From positions 310,001 to 374,000 of the forward strand of contig NZ_SLWO01000003.1 in the NCBI RefSeq assembly GCF_004340665.1: a DNA stretch of 64,000 nt, in the 5' to 3' direction. The stretch's first letter is position 1; every line of letters begins with the position of its first letter. The position numbers were made by a program, and so were the translations under genes. Source of the DNA: Pedobacter psychrotolerans. Its GTDB lineage: Bacteria > Bacteroidota > Bacteroidia > Sphingobacteriales > Sphingobacteriaceae. Below the pieces are notes generated by a model, which saw only the letters and a program-made list of their open reading frames with translations, had not been told where the DNA came from and did no database searches. Of the stretch, positions 8,837 to 18,195 are shown piece after piece.

Positions 8837-8873
8837 CACTAATTTTCCTTTATAAATCCGAAATACAAAAAAA

Positions 8874-10736
8874 TTGAGCACACTAATTGCGGCAGAAGGC
8901 TTAGGTCATGGTTATCATGATGAATGGCTATTTAAAAATTTAACCTTAGGCATTAACTCAGGTCAGCGTGTAGCGTTGGTTGGAATTAACGGAGCAGGTA
9001 AGAGTACCCTTTTAAAATTATTAGCAGAAAGGTTCCCTCCGCTCGAAGGTAAAATTGTGAAAAATAAGGCTGTTAAAATTGGCTTCTTAGATCAGGAGCC
9101 TCAGTTTACAGAAGGTTATTCCATCAGTGATCATATTTTTTCTTTAGAGAATAAGCAGCAGCAGTTGATCAAAGAGTATGAGGAATTAATCGAAGATCCG
9201 AATCCAGATGAAAAAACATTGAATCGCTTATATGAAGAATTAAGCGAACATAATGCCTGGGAGTACGAGCATGAGATTAAGACCATTTTAAACAGAATGG
9301 GCATCACTCATCTACAGCAAAAAATCGCTACGCTTTCTGGTGGACAAAAGAAACGTTTGGCTTTAGCAAAACTGTTAATTGAAGATCCTGAAATTCTAGT
9401 GCTGGATGAGCCAACCAACCATTTGGATATTGATACCATTGAATGGTTAGAGAAACTTTTGACTACTGGTCAGAAAACAATTCTATTGGTAACTCACGAT
9501 CGGTATTTTCTAGATAATGTCTGCAATACAATTATCGAATTAGATAGAGGTAAAATTTTCAATTACAATGGAAACTATGCCTACTTTCTGGAGAAGAAAT
9601 CCGAAAGGGAAGCTTTAGATGCAACTGTTTTACATAAGAACCAACAGCTATTAAAGAAAGAATTGGAGTGGATGAGGCGCATGCCTCAAGCCCGTGGAAC
9701 AAAATCTAATGCCAGAATCAATGCTTTTTATGATTTAGAAGAAAAATCTAAGAAAAAGTCTGATAATCAGAGTATTAACTTACAAATGAAGATGTCTCGC
9801 CAAGGTGGTAAGATAATCGAGGTGGATCACATCGCAAAATCATTTGATGGCAGACCAATCATTAATGATTTCAGCTATACCTTTAAAAAAGGTGATCGAA
9901 TTGGCTTGGCTGGTAAAAACGGTACAGGAAAATCGACCCTCTTAAATATTATCACCAGCCAGTTAACTCCTGATGCAGGAAAAGTTGATACAGGTGAAAC
10001 AACTGTTTTTGGTTATTATAAACAAGGAGGTTTAACCTTCGATCCTAAAGAAAGGGTAATTGATATTGTAAAATCTGATGCTGAATATATCAAGATGGCT
10101 GATGGTTCTGTAATAACTGCTTCTGCCCTACTAACGCTTTTTCTCTTTCCTCCAAAGAAACAACATGGCATGGTAGAGAAGTTAAGTGGTGGTGAAAAGA
10201 AACGTTTGAACCTGATGAAAGTGTTGATGCAAAATCCAAATTTTTTAATTCTGGATGAGCCGACAAATGATTTAGATATTGATACCTTAAATGTTCTTGA
10301 AGAATTTTTAGAAAATTTTCCAGGGATATTAATGTTGGTTTCACATGATAGATATCTATTGGATAAGATGAGCGATCAGCTATTTATTATGGAAGGTGAA
10401 GGTGTTGTTAAAATTTATAATGGCAATTATTCTGAATACCGATTAAGTCTCGATCAACCAAAAATTAAAGTAGAAACAAAAAAACCAGCCACACCCGCTA
10501 TAGAACAAGCTCCAATTAAGGCCACTAAAAAGTTAAGCTTTAAAGAGCAAAAAGAACTTGATGATAGCGAAAAAGGCATGGCTGATACAGAACATAAAAT
10601 AGCTCAGCTGACTGAAAGTTTATTAAAAATTGAATCAACTAATTATATAAAGATTCAGGAAGTTTCAGATGAAATTGAAAAACTAAAAGTAGTATTGGAT
10701 GATTACACTATGCGTTGGTTAGAACTTTCTGAATAG
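8874..10736 (+). CDS. ABC-F family ATPase, Uup type
   Basis: A 620-residue soluble protein with two ABC cassettes and no membrane segment. The first has Walker A GINGAGKST near residue 40, signature LSGGQKKRLALAK and Walker B ILVLDEPTNHLD; the second has GKNGTGKST near 347, LSGGEKKRLNL and ILDEPTNDLD. A charged linker lies between them, and the last 70 residues are a coiled coil like the Uup C-terminal DNA-binding domain. ABC-F proteins act on ribosomes (translation factors or antibiotic protection); Uup is also linked to branched DNA. The start is TTG, with no ATG nearby in frame. Two parS sites separate it from mnmG. Confidence 0.93.
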   Translation: MSTLIAAEGLGHGYHDEWLFKNLTLGINSGQRVALVGINGAGKSTLLKLLAERFPPLEGKIVKNKAVKIGFLDQEPQFTEGYSISDHIFSLENKQQQLIKEYEELIEDPNPDEKTLNRLYEELSEHNAWEYEHEIKTILNRMGITHLQQKIATLSGGQKKRLALAKLLIEDPEILVLDEPTNHLDIDTIEWLEKLLTTGQKTILLVTHDRYFLDNVCNTIIELDRGKIFNYNGNYAYFLEKKSEREALDATVLHKNQQLLKKELEWMRRMPQARGTKSNARINAFYDLEEKSKKKSDNQSINLQMKMSRQGGKIIEVDHIAKSFDGRPIINDFSYTFKKGDRIGLAGKNGTGKSTLLNIITSQLTPDAGKVDTGETTVFGYYKQGGLTFDPKERVIDIVKSDAEYIKMADGSVITASALLTLFLFPPKKQHGMVEKLSGGEKKRLNLMKVLMQNPNFLILDEPTNDLDIDTLNVLEEFLENFPGILMLVSHDRYLLDKMSDQLFIMEGEGVVKIYNGNYSEYRLSLDQPKIKVETKKPATPAIEQAPIKATKKLSFKEQKELDDSEKGMADTEHKIAQLTESLLKIESTNYIKIQEVSDEIEKLKVVLDDYTMRWLELSE

Positions 10737-10770
10737 TTACTGATCGTAATTATTTAAACTCTAAACAATA

Positions 10771-10786
10771 TGTTTCACGTGGAACA
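10771..10786 (-). promoter_or_regulatory. parS centromere-like site 1 (ParB binding)
   Basis: The minus strand reads TGTTCCACGTGAAACA, identical to the classical chromosomal parS sequence bound by ParB/Spo0J. It lies in the gap between the ABC-F gene and mnmG. Confidence 0.88.
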
Positions 10787-10796
10787 TTCAGTATTA

Positions 10797-10822
10797 TTAA
10801 TAGGTATTCATTCACCTATTAA
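10797..10822. repeat. Palindrome between the two parS sites
   Basis: Arms TTAATAGGT and ACCTATTAA (9 bp each) flank 8 bp. No T-run follows, so a terminator is unlikely. A protein-binding site or cruciform is possible. Confidence 0.55.
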
Positions 10823-10837
10823 AGTTTAAAATTAAAT

Positions 10838-10853
10838 TGTTTCACGTGGAACA
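10838..10853 (-). promoter_or_regulatory. parS centromere-like site 2 (ParB binding)
   Basis: A second exact copy of TGTTCCACGTGAAACA in the same orientation as site 1, 67 bp centre to centre, ending 20 bp before the mnmG ATG. Flanking AAT/ATT extends the symmetry. Confidence 0.88.
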
Positions 10854-10873
10854 ATTATAGAAATACAAATAAA

Positions 10874-12736
10874 ATGTTTTCAAAATACGATTTGATTGTT
10901 GTTGGTGCAGGACATGCTGGCTGTGAAGCCGCTGCCGCTGCTGCTAATCTAGGATCATCTGTTTTATTAATTACAATGAATATGGGTACTATTGCCCAGA
11001 TGAGTTGTAACCCGGCAATGGGTGGTGTAGCAAAGGGACAGATTGTTCGCGAGGTAGATGCTATGGGTGGGTATTCAGGAATTATATCTGATAAATCTAC
11101 CATTCAATTTAGAATGCTAAATAAATCTAAAGGCCCTGCAATGTGGAGTCCAAGAGCGCAAATTGATAGAATGCGCTTTGCAGAGGAATGGAGACTAGCA
11201 TTAGAAAGAACGCCAAACGTTGATATGTGGCAAGATAATGTGGTGGGTCTTTTAGTTAAGAATAATACGGTATACGGCATCAAGACATCATTAGGTATTG
11301 AAATAGAAAGTAAAGCTGTTGTATTAACTAATGGTACTTTTCTTAATGGCGTAATGCACATCGGAGAGAAAAAATTTGGAGGAGGTAGAACAGCAGAAAG
11401 AGCATCAACTGGAATTACTGAGCAATTGGTAGAATTGGGTATGGAAGCTGGAAGAATGAAAACTGGTACCCCCCCCCGTGTTGATGGAAGAAGTCTGGAT
11501 TATTCCAAAATGGAAGAACAATGGGGCGATGAAAATCCAGGAAAATTTTCTTTCACAGAAACTGAAGTTTCGAAAGATCAAAGATGCTGCTGGATAACCT
11601 ATACCAATAATGAGGTACACGAAACATTGAAAGAAGGCTTTGAAAAATCGCCAATGTTTACTGGTAGAATTAAAGGATTAGGTCCGAGATATTGTCCATC
11701 TATCGAAGATAAAATTAATCGTTTTGCTGAACGTGACAGACATCAAATTTTTGTAGAACCTGAAGGATGGAACACTTGCGAAATCTATGTAAATGGTTTT
11801 TCAACTTCACTACCTGAAGATGTTCAACAACGAGCACTTAGATTAATCCCTGGCTTTGAAAATGCTAAAATGTTCAGACCAGGTTATGCCATTGAGTATG
11901 ATTTCTTCCCACCTACTCAATTATCTTTAACATTAGAAACAAAGCTAATTAGTAATTTATTTCTGGCTGGACAAATTAATGGAACAACAGGTTATGAAGA
12001 AGCCGCTTGCCAGGGTTTCATGGCTGGGATAAATGCGCATCAGAAAATTAATGATAAACATGAATTGATCATGAAAAGATCCGATAGTTATATTGGTGTT
12101 TTAATTGACGATTTAGTGACCAAAGGAACGGAAGAGCCTTATCGAATGTTTACGTCAAGAGCGGAACATCGCTTATTACTAAGACAGGATAACGCCGATA
12201 TCCGCCTCTCTCCTATCGGGCACCAATTGGGATTAATTTCAGATGAACGCTTAGAAAAAGTAAATCACAAAATTGCTAATGCTGAAGCCCTCGTAAAATT
12301 TACAAAAGTTCAGGGTATAGAAATGATAGATGCCAATCCAATGCTTGAAAGCTTAGGTTCTAGTCAACTTAATCAAAATGTTAAAATACATAGCTTGGTT
12401 GGCAGGCCACACGTTGGCCTACAGGACATTATTAAAGTGAGTAAATCACTGGCTGAAAATACAAAGGATTTAGATAACGAAACCATTGAACAAGCTGAGA
12501 TCAAAATTAAATATGAAAGTTATTTTGAGAAAGAAAATGAAATTGTAGCTAAAATGTTGAAGATGGAAGACAAAGAAATTAAGCCAGATTTCGACTATAA
12601 TAAAATAGTTTCCATTTCAAAAGAGGCCCGTGAAAAATTATTTAAGATTAAACCACGTACTTTAGGTCAGGCATCTAGAATTTCTGGTGTTTCACCTTCA
12701 GATATCTCCGTTTTAATGGTTTACATAAATAAGTAA
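10874..12736 (+). CDS. mnmG: tRNA uridine-5-carboxymethylaminomethyl(34) synthesis enzyme MnmG (GidA)
   Basis: Full-length 620-residue FAD protein. With MnmE it installs the cmnm5 group on wobble U34 of several tRNAs. The dinucleotide-binding loop [12 protein letters not shown] is at residues 9-20, followed by the family signatures [22 protein letters not shown] (broken here: residues 39-60), [14 protein letters not shown] and the C-terminal MnmE/tRNA-contact region ending [21 protein letters not shown]. No frameshift or missing motif is visible. In many bacteria this gene is close to the replication origin, and the two parS sites directly upstream fit that placement. No mnmE is in the window. 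Confidence 0.98.
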   Translation: MFSKYDLIVVGAGHAGCEAAAAAANLGSSVLLITMNMGTIAQMSCNPAMGGVAKGQIVREVDAMGGYSGIISDKSTIQFRMLNKSKGPAMWSPRAQIDRMRFAEEWRLALERTPNVDMWQDNVVGLLVKNNTVYGIKTSLGIEIESKAVVLTNGTFLNGVMHIGEKKFGGGRTAERASTGITEQLVELGMEAGRMKTGTPPRVDGRSLDYSKMEEQWGDENPGKFSFTETEVSKDQRCCWITYTNNEVHETLKEGFEKSPMFTGRIKGLGPRYCPSIEDKINRFAERDRHQIFVEPEGWNTCEIYVNGFSTSLPEDVQQRALRLIPGFENAKMFRPGYAIEYDFFPPTQLSLTLETKLISNLFLAGQINGTTGYEEAACQGFMAGINAHQKINDKHELIMKRSDSYIGVLIDDLVTKGTEEPYRMFTSRAEHRLLLRQDNADIRLSPIGHQLGLISDERLEKVNHKIANAEALVKFTKVQGIEMIDANPMLESLGSSQLNQNVKIHSLVGRPHVGLQDIIKVSKSLAENTKDLDNETIEQAEIKIKYESYFEKENEIVAKMLKMEDKEIKPDFDYNKIVSISKEAREKLFKIKPRTLGQASRISGVSPSDISVLMVYINK

Positions 12737-12858
12737 TTGATTATCAGTATTTTATGTCAAAAATATTTAGACTTTAAATTAAACGATATAAGCCAATAAA
12801 AATCATTTTTAATGGTAATAATCCAAAATCATAGAAAATACGTTATATCGACTAAAAT

Positions 12859-14502
12859 ATGTCAAATTTAGAAGCTCAATATTTTAATGCAAAAAATATA
12901 GTACTCATATTCATGATGATGCTATTATTTGGATGTGCAAGTATTCAAACTCCTCAAGGTGGTCCAAAAGATACCAAACCTCCTAAAGTTTTAAATATGA
13001 CGCCTAAAGATTTAACCAAAAATTTTAGTGCTAAAAAAATTGTCATTGAATTTGATGAATTTATTAAACTTAATAATGAGTTTAAAGAATTTTCCATTTC
13101 TCCAGATCAGGAACGTCCACCTATTTTAAAGGCCAGAAAGAAAATTCTTGAAATACAGCTGCAGGATTCATTAGAGAAAAATACGACCTATACTTTGAAC
13201 TTCGGTAAGTCAGTAGCAGACATTAATGAAAATAACATCATTAAAAATCTATCTTATGTTTTTTCAACCGGCTCGCAAATTGATTCATTATCCATAAGTG
13301 GTAAAGTGAGTAATGCGTTAACTGGAGTATTGGAAAAAGAGGCTGTAGTTTTTATTTTACCTGTTGAACGGGACACATTATTTGGGAAAAAACGTGCATC
13401 CATTTATACACTTACTGATAGCTCAGGAAATTATAAATTGAATAATTTACGTAAAGGCACTTATAAAGTATATGCTTTAAAAGAGAGTGAAGGTGGTGGC
13501 GATAAGATCTATCAGCAGCTTTCTGATGAAGTGGGTTATATCAAAGAACCACTGCTTATTGATAAAAATATAGAAAATGTAAATCTCCAGGTATTTAAGG
13601 AACTTGCACCTGAATTTAGAATTTTAGACAGAAAATTAAATAATGATGGAAGTATATCCTTAATCTTTAATCAACAGTTAAAGGCTCCAAAAATAACGGT
13701 AATGGAACCAACTGCAGTTGATGTAGGAAAGAAAATATTGTTCAGCAAAATGAATGATACAGCTAAAATCTGGCTTACAGATCTAAGCTTTGATTCTGTT
13801 AAACTGGCTATTCAAGATCAGGGAAAAGTGCTCCAAATGGTTAATTTTAACCGCGGAAAGAAAGATAATTACACAAGGGATTTAACTATAACAGATAATA
13901 TCACTTCAGGAAAACTCAACCCCTACCAACGCTATACATTAACCTTTAATTTCCCCGTAGATAGTGCAGACCCTTCTAAAATTACTTTATTGGAAGATTC
14001 AGTTAAACGGACAAATTTTGAACTTGTTAAAGATAGTGTAGACTTTCTAAAATACTATATAAAATACAGTTGGCGCAACAAAAAAAGCTACGATATTAAG
14101 TTTGCGCCAGGCGCTTTTACAGCAATATTTAATGCTAAAAATAAAGAGATTAATAAAAGCTTTAAATTAGAAACCATTGATAGTTATGGAACTTTAGCTT
14201 TAAATATTACTGTTCCAGATACCACAAAAAGTTATATTGTAGAATTTATCGATGAAAAGAAAAATGTAATAAAGGCTTATACCATCTCTAAAAATAGTAC
14301 TATAAACTTTGCTAATTATCCAGCTGGAAAATACTTTATTCGTGTAGTTTATGACGAAAATAAAAATGGCATATGGGATACCGGAAATATAAAAGCAGGT
14401 ACACAACCAGAGAAAATCTGGTATTCTCCTGATGAAAAATCACTCCGGGCAAACTGGGAAAGGGTAGATAAGTTAACGATCCCACCCCCTCCTAAAGAGT
14501 AA
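12859..14502 (+). CDS. Big_5/Ig-like domain lipoprotein
   Basis: 547 residues with a lipoprotein signal: a hydrophobic run from residue 12 ending LLFGC at residues 22-26. Directly after the Cys comes TPQGGPKDTKPPKVLNMTP, then a Big_5 (Ig-like) domain to about residue 115 with the typical KNTTYTLNFGKSVADINENN, then a carboxypeptidase-regulatory-like beta domain (SGNYKLNNLRKGTYKVYALKE). The C-terminus repeats that theme (YPAGKYFIRVVYDENKNGIWDTG). Proteins of this layout are conserved in Bacteroidota as membrane-anchored lipoproteins of unknown function. It follows mnmG by 122 bp in the same direction; its stop abuts the end of the convergent next gene. Confidence 0.85.
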   Translation: MSNLEAQYFNAKNIVLIFMMMLLFGCASIQTPQGGPKDTKPPKVLNMTPKDLTKNFSAKKIVIEFDEFIKLNNEFKEFSISPDQERPPILKARKKILEIQLQDSLEKNTTYTLNFGKSVADINENNIIKNLSYVFSTGSQIDSLSISGKVSNALTGVLEKEAVVFILPVERDTLFGKKRASIYTLTDSSGNYKLNNLRKGTYKVYALKESEGGGDKIYQQLSDEVGYIKEPLLIDKNIENVNLQVFKELAPEFRILDRKLNNDGSISLIFNQQLKAPKITVMEPTAVDVGKKILFSKMNDTAKIWLTDLSFDSVKLAIQDQGKVLQMVNFNRGKKDNYTRDLTITDNITSGKLNPYQRYTLTFNFPVDSADPSKITLLEDSVKRTNFELVKDSVDFLKYYIKYSWRNKKSYDIKFAPGAFTAIFNAKNKEINKSFKLETIDSYGTLALNITVPDTTKSYIVEFIDEKKNVIKAYTISKNSTINFANYPAGKYFIRVVYDENKNGIWDTGNIKAGTQPEKIWYSPDEKSLRANWERVDKLTIPPPPKE

Positions 14503-15018
14503 TTATGGATTGGTAAACCAAGTAGAATACATGATATAATTATCAGGTAATTTATTTAATAAAGCCCTTTGCTCTTCGGTAATGGGCTTTATCTTTTTTG
14601 CAGGAGTTCCAGCGTAAAGGTAACCACTTTCGCAAATGGTGTTTTCTAAAACAACTGAACCAGCCGCTATAATGCAATACGATTCAACTACAGCATGATC
14701 CATTACAATAGCCCCCATGCCAATTAATACATGGTCCTGAATGGTACAACCATGTACAATGGCATTGTGCCCCACGGAAACGCGGTTACCAATATGTGTG
14801 GAAGCCTTTAAATAAGTCGCGTGAATAACAGCTCCATCCTGAATGTTTGATTCATTGCCTATTGTAATGGCATTTACATCACCTCTAATGACGGCATTAA
14901 ACCAAACTGAACAATGATCACCAATCACAACATCACCAACAATAGTAGCATTTTCAGCTATGAAATTATTTTGTCCTATTGCTGGATATTTATCTTTTAC
15001 TGGCAGAATTAAAGGCAT
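14503..15018 (-). CDS. Gamma-carbonic-anhydrase-like hexapeptide-repeat protein
   Basis: 171 residues built of isoleucine-patch hexapeptide turns (ATIVGDVVIGDHCSVWFNAV and onward), giving a left-handed beta helix with a C-terminal helix. The three zinc-ligand histidines of gamma-class anhydrases are in place: VIHAT, then GHNAIVHG with two histidines five residues apart; RGDVN, GNESNIQDG and IGMGAIVMD are family marks (YrdA/CaiE/PaaY group). Members bind zinc; carbonic anhydrase activity varies, so I do not claim it. The stop codon abuts that of the preceding + strand gene with no spacer. Upstream lies an inverted dispersed repeat. Confidence 0.92.
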   Translation of the reverse strand: MPLILPVKDKYPAIGQNNFIAENATIVGDVVIGDHCSVWFNAVIRGDVNAITIGNESNIQDGAVIHATYLKASTHIGNRVSVGHNAIVHGCTIQDHVLIGMGAIVMDHAVVESYCIIAAGSVVLENTICESGYLYAGTPAKKIKPITEEQRALLNKLPDNYIMYSTWFTNP

Positions 15019-15030
15019 AAGATTATTTTA

Positions 15031-15103
15031 CGTCACCCTAAATTTATTTCAGGGTCTTTTAAGTATTATTTTATAATAGATGCTAAAATAAATTCAGCAG
15101 GAC
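15031..15103 (-). repeat. Dispersed double-hairpin palindromic repeat, copy B (inverted)
   Basis: Contains CACCCTAAATTTATTTCAGG and, about 30 bp later, GATGCTAAAATAAATTCAGC, the two hairpin arms of the 6627-6693 element in reverse order. Several arm positions have decayed. It lies between nadB and the carbonic-anhydrase-like gene. Confidence 0.7.
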
Positions 15104-15110
15104 TACACTA

Positions 15111-16697
15111 TTAAAAAACGGTATCCAATAATTTATCAGCATGGTTCGGATAGTCTGTTGTAAAGTGTAATCCCCTACTCTCTTTACGCTGCATAGCTGA
15201 TTTAATAACGATATATGCGGTTTGAATTACATTTCTCAATTCGCACAGTTTAACAGAAACTTTATTCTTTTTGTAAAACTCTTCAGTTTCCTGATAGATT
15301 AAAAACAAACGGCGATGCGCACGTTCTAAACGAAAATCAGAACGTACAATACCCACATAATCACCCATAATTTTCTGCAGCTCTCTAAGGTTATGGGTAA
15401 CCAGAATATCTTCATCTATTTGTGTAACACCTTTAGCATCCCATTCTGGAATATGCTCAGGAATAACATTATTTTTAAAATTTTCTATGGCATCCTGGTA
15501 AATCCGATGTGCAAATACTGTAGCCTCTAATAAAGAGTTTGAGGCCAATCTATTGGCACCATGTAAACCGGTTGAAGAGCATTCACCACAGGCATAAAGA
15601 TTCTTAATAGATGAACGTCCGTATTCATCAACCAAAATACCTCCACACATGTAATGTGAAGCTGGTGTAACCGGAATATAATCTTTAGTCATATCTATTC
15701 CGATGGACAAACACTTGGCATATATATTAGGAAAATGTTTCAAAATATCAGCTTTATTACGCATGGTAATATCTAGATAAACAAAATCATCTCCAGACTT
15801 CTTCATTTCATTATCAACTGCTCTGGCTACAATATCACGCGGTGCCAATGATTTACGTTCATCATATTCGTGCATAAACTCTTCACCATTTTTACGACGA
15901 AGTACACCACCAAAACCACGAACGGCCTCGGAAATTAGAAAGGACGGATACTCTCCCGGATGGTATAAAGCCGTTGGATGGAACTGAATAAATTCCATAT
16001 TCCGCACTTTTCCTTTCGCACGATAAACCATCGCCATTCCATCACCTGTTGCAATTACTGGATTTGTCGTGGCCGAATATACGTGACCAGCACCTCCGGA
16101 AGCCATTACCGTAACGTTTGCCACAATCTTTTCCACATCGTTAAGCTCTGTGTTAAAGGCATATACACCATAACAGTTAATATCTTCGGTACGTTTATCC
16201 ACAAATTCACCTAGGTGATGCTGGGTAATTAACTCCAATGCAAAGTAATGTGTTAATATCTCTATGTTGGAATTGTCATGTATTTCATTTAGTAACACAC
16301 GCTCTATCTCATATCCAGTGATGTCTTTATAGTGCAAAACACGATGTTCGGAGTGACCACCCTCTTTAGCTAAATCATAAAAACCTGAGTTATCTTTATC
16401 GAAGTTTATCCCATAGTCAATAATCTCCTGAATGCGCTGAGGTCCCTCTTTTACAACGATTTCCACAATTTTTTCATCACATAAACCATCCCCTGCAATG
16501 AGTGTATCTTGAATATGTTTATCAAAAGAATCACCTTTATCAACCACTACAGCTACCCCGCCTTGAGCGTATTTTGTATTGGACTCATCCTCATTTGATT
16601 TAGTTATAATTAAAACCTTACCAAATTTTGCAGCCTTAAGTGCAAAACTTAAACCCGCTATCCCTGAACCTATTACCAGAAAATCTACTTTTCTCAT
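15111..16697 (-). CDS. nadB: L-aspartate oxidase
   Basis: 528 residues. NadB oxidises L-aspartate to iminoaspartate, the first step of de novo NAD synthesis. FAD-binding VIGSGIAGLSFALKAAKFG begins near residue 8; TKYAQGGVAVV, EGGHSEHRVLH, EFIQFHPTALY, the active-site loop SLAPRDIVARAV and SHYMCGGILVDEYGRSSIKN are typical of the succinate dehydrogenase/aspartate oxidase family. The C-terminal helical domain (ERAHRRLFLIYQETEEFYKK) identifies NadB rather than SdhA. It is divergent from nadA across a roughly 450-bp control region holding two inverted repeats close to its start. No nadC is in the window. Confidence 0.97.
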   Translation of the reverse strand: MRKVDFLVIGSGIAGLSFALKAAKFGKVLIITKSNEDESNTKYAQGGVAVVVDKGDSFDKHIQDTLIAGDGLCDEKIVEIVVKEGPQRIQEIIDYGINFDKDNSGFYDLAKEGGHSEHRVLHYKDITGYEIERVLLNEIHDNSNIEILTHYFALELITQHHLGEFVDKRTEDINCYGVYAFNTELNDVEKIVANVTVMASGGAGHVYSATTNPVIATGDGMAMVYRAKGKVRNMEFIQFHPTALYHPGEYPSFLISEAVRGFGGVLRRKNGEEFMHEYDERKSLAPRDIVARAVDNEMKKSGDDFVYLDITMRNKADILKHFPNIYAKCLSIGIDMTKDYIPVTPASHYMCGGILVDEYGRSSIKNLYACGECSSTGLHGANRLASNSLLEATVFAHRIYQDAIENFKNNVIPEHIPEWDAKGVTQIDEDILVTHNLRELQKIMGDYVGIVRSDFRLERAHRRLFLIYQETEEFYKKNKVSVKLCELRNVIQTAYIVIKSAMQRKESRGLHFTTDYPNHADKLLDTVF

Positions 16698-17145
16698 TTA
16701 AAAAACATTTACTTTATCAACGGTGTTGATAACTATAGAACAACTGTTAGCTTTATGTATAAATTATGCTAACAAATAAATTTGAATGTTTAAAGCTACT
16801 CTAAAAAGACAATTTGCCACAATCTTTTGCCCAATTTTTAAGCACATTTACCGAAGTAATTAACTTTCTCACACTTTTAAACAATTAACATTCCAATATT
16901 GATAACATTTAAGTTGTTTTTCGATAGTGCTGAAAATCAATCGCATCATATTATAAAAATGTAATCTAAATGTTAGTAAACGATTAACAACTTACATAAA
17001 CGAATGAATTTTCTAAACTTGCCAACAATACTAACACACTAATAAACAAACAAGATTTATTTATTTAAAATAACTTATTAATTATTGAGACGTGGAAAGC
17101 TTTATCTTTGACCAACGTCAAAATTCAAAAAAGGAAAATTTAAAA
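16698..17145. promoter_or_regulatory. nadB-nadA divergent control region with two inverted repeats
   Basis: AT-rich and without a supported gene. Two inverted repeats lie on the nadB side: TTATCAAC-GGT-GTTGATAA at 16714-16732 and TGTTAGC-16 bp-GCTAACA at 16745-16774. A half-match, TTGATAA, recurs near 16899. These look like operators for a shared NAD-biosynthesis regulator, but no known regulator consensus is recognised. Confidence 0.5.
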
Positions 17146-18144
17146 ATGAGCATAGATGTCTTAGAAGAAATCAACAAAAAAGGTTTTGTAGAAGAAGAAA
17201 TTGATCCTACGCTAGATCTTTTTGTTGAAATTGAAAAATTGAAGAAAGAGAAAAATGCAATTATATTAGCGCATTATTATCAAGAACCTGATATACAGGA
17301 TATTGCAGATTATATTGGCGATAGTTTGGGTTTATCTCAGGAAGCTGCAAAGACAGATGCAGAGGTGATTGTATTCGCTGGAGTACATTTTATGGCCGAA
17401 ACAGCTAAAATATTATCTCCATCAAAAAAGGTTTTATTGCCAGATGTTAAAGCAGGATGCTCATTGGCTGACAGCTGCCCGCCACATTTGTTTAAGAAAT
17501 TTAAGGAAAAATATCCTGATCATTTAGTGATCACCTACGTGAATTGTACAGCAGAATTAAAAGCGCTTAGTGATATCGTTTGTACGTCGACAAATGCTGT
17601 TCAAATTGTAGAAAGTTTACCAAAAGATCAAAAAATAATTTTTGGTCCTGATCGTAACCTGGGTGCTTATGTAGCAAAAAAAACAGGACGGGATTTAGTG
17701 CTTTGGAATGGAGCTTGTATGGTTCATGAAATTTTTTCACAAGAAAAAATTACTAAACTAAAAGAACGCCACCCAAATGCAAAATTTATTGCTCATCCAG
17801 AGTGTGAAGAACCTGTTTTAAGAATGGCCGATTATATTGGATCTACCACTGGTCTTTTAAAATATGCCATTGCTAATCCGGCAACGGAATTTATTGTGGC
17901 TACAGAAAGCGGCATTATTCACCAAATGGAAAAGGCTTGTCCGGATAAAACATTTATTCCGGCGCCACCCAATAACAGTTGTGCTTGTAATGATTGCCCA
18001 TACATGAAGCGAAATACCTTAGAGAAACTTTATTTATGTTTAAAAAATGGTTCTCCGGAAGTAACTGTTCCAGAACACATTATAGAAAAAGCCCGTAAAC
18101 CGATTCAAAGAATGTTGGATATTTCAGCAGAATTGGGATTGTAG
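17146..18144 (+). CDS. nadA: Quinolinate synthase A
   Basis: 332 residues from the ATG at 17146, which has AAGGAAAA 7-14 bp upstream; an open frame continues up to a GTG at 17092, less likely. NadA condenses iminoaspartate from NadB with dihydroxyacetone phosphate to quinolinate, using a [4Fe-4S] cluster. The three cluster cysteines are recognisable: [17 protein letters not shown] and the Cys of [11 protein letters not shown]. The loops [20 protein letters not shown] and [17 protein letters not shown] also fit. It is divergent from nadB and is followed 51 bp later by the symporter gene on the same strand, with a strong inverted repeat between. Confidence 0.97.
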   Translation: MSIDVLEEINKKGFVEEEIDPTLDLFVEIEKLKKEKNAIILAHYYQEPDIQDIADYIGDSLGLSQEAAKTDAEVIVFAGVHFMAETAKILSPSKKVLLPDVKAGCSLADSCPPHLFKKFKEKYPDHLVITYVNCTAELKALSDIVCTSTNAVQIVESLPKDQKIIFGPDRNLGAYVAKKTGRDLVLWNGACMVHEIFSQEKITKLKERHPNAKFIAHPECEEPVLRMADYIGSTTGLLKYAIANPATEFIVATESGIIHQMEKACPDKTFIPAPPNNSCACNDCPYMKRNTLEKLYLCLKNGSPEVTVPEHIIEKARKPIQRMLDISAELGL

Positions 18145-18149
18145 TGATC

Positions 18150-18182
18150 AAACCTTACAGGTTTTTAAAACCTGCAAGGTTT
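18150..18182. repeat. Inverted repeat, probable terminator-like element
   Basis: AAACCTTACAGGTTTT and AAAACCTGCAAGGTTT form a near-perfect hairpin. Similar CCTGCAAGG hairpins are common between genes in Bacteroidota. It may attenuate read-through from nadA into the symporter gene. Confidence 0.7.
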
Positions 18183-18195
18183 ACTAAATTTAATA

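Larger units (their letters stand above)
8390..8873. other. 484-bp intergenic region with structured, terminator-ended segment
   Basis: No coding frame is supported. In + orientation it holds a long-range pair TGCCCG (about 8485) with CGGGCA (about 8567), a hairpin TGATGAT...ATCATCA at 8602-8634, a GC-rich terminator at 8667-8701 and a TGCAGATT/AATCTGCA hairpin at 8715-8734. A -7-type box follows at 8829. This arrangement suggests a small RNA or an attenuated leader for the downstream ABC-F gene; no known RNA family is recognised. Confidence 0.5.

Noticed and set aside
10737..10873. Replication origin at the parS sites
   Set aside because: No DnaA-box cluster or AT-rich unwinding region of sufficient size is visible; parS sites can lie several kb from oriC.
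17092..17145. GTG-initiated longer NadA
   Set aside because: The ATG at 17146 has a purine-rich AAGGAAAA upstream and gives normal family length.
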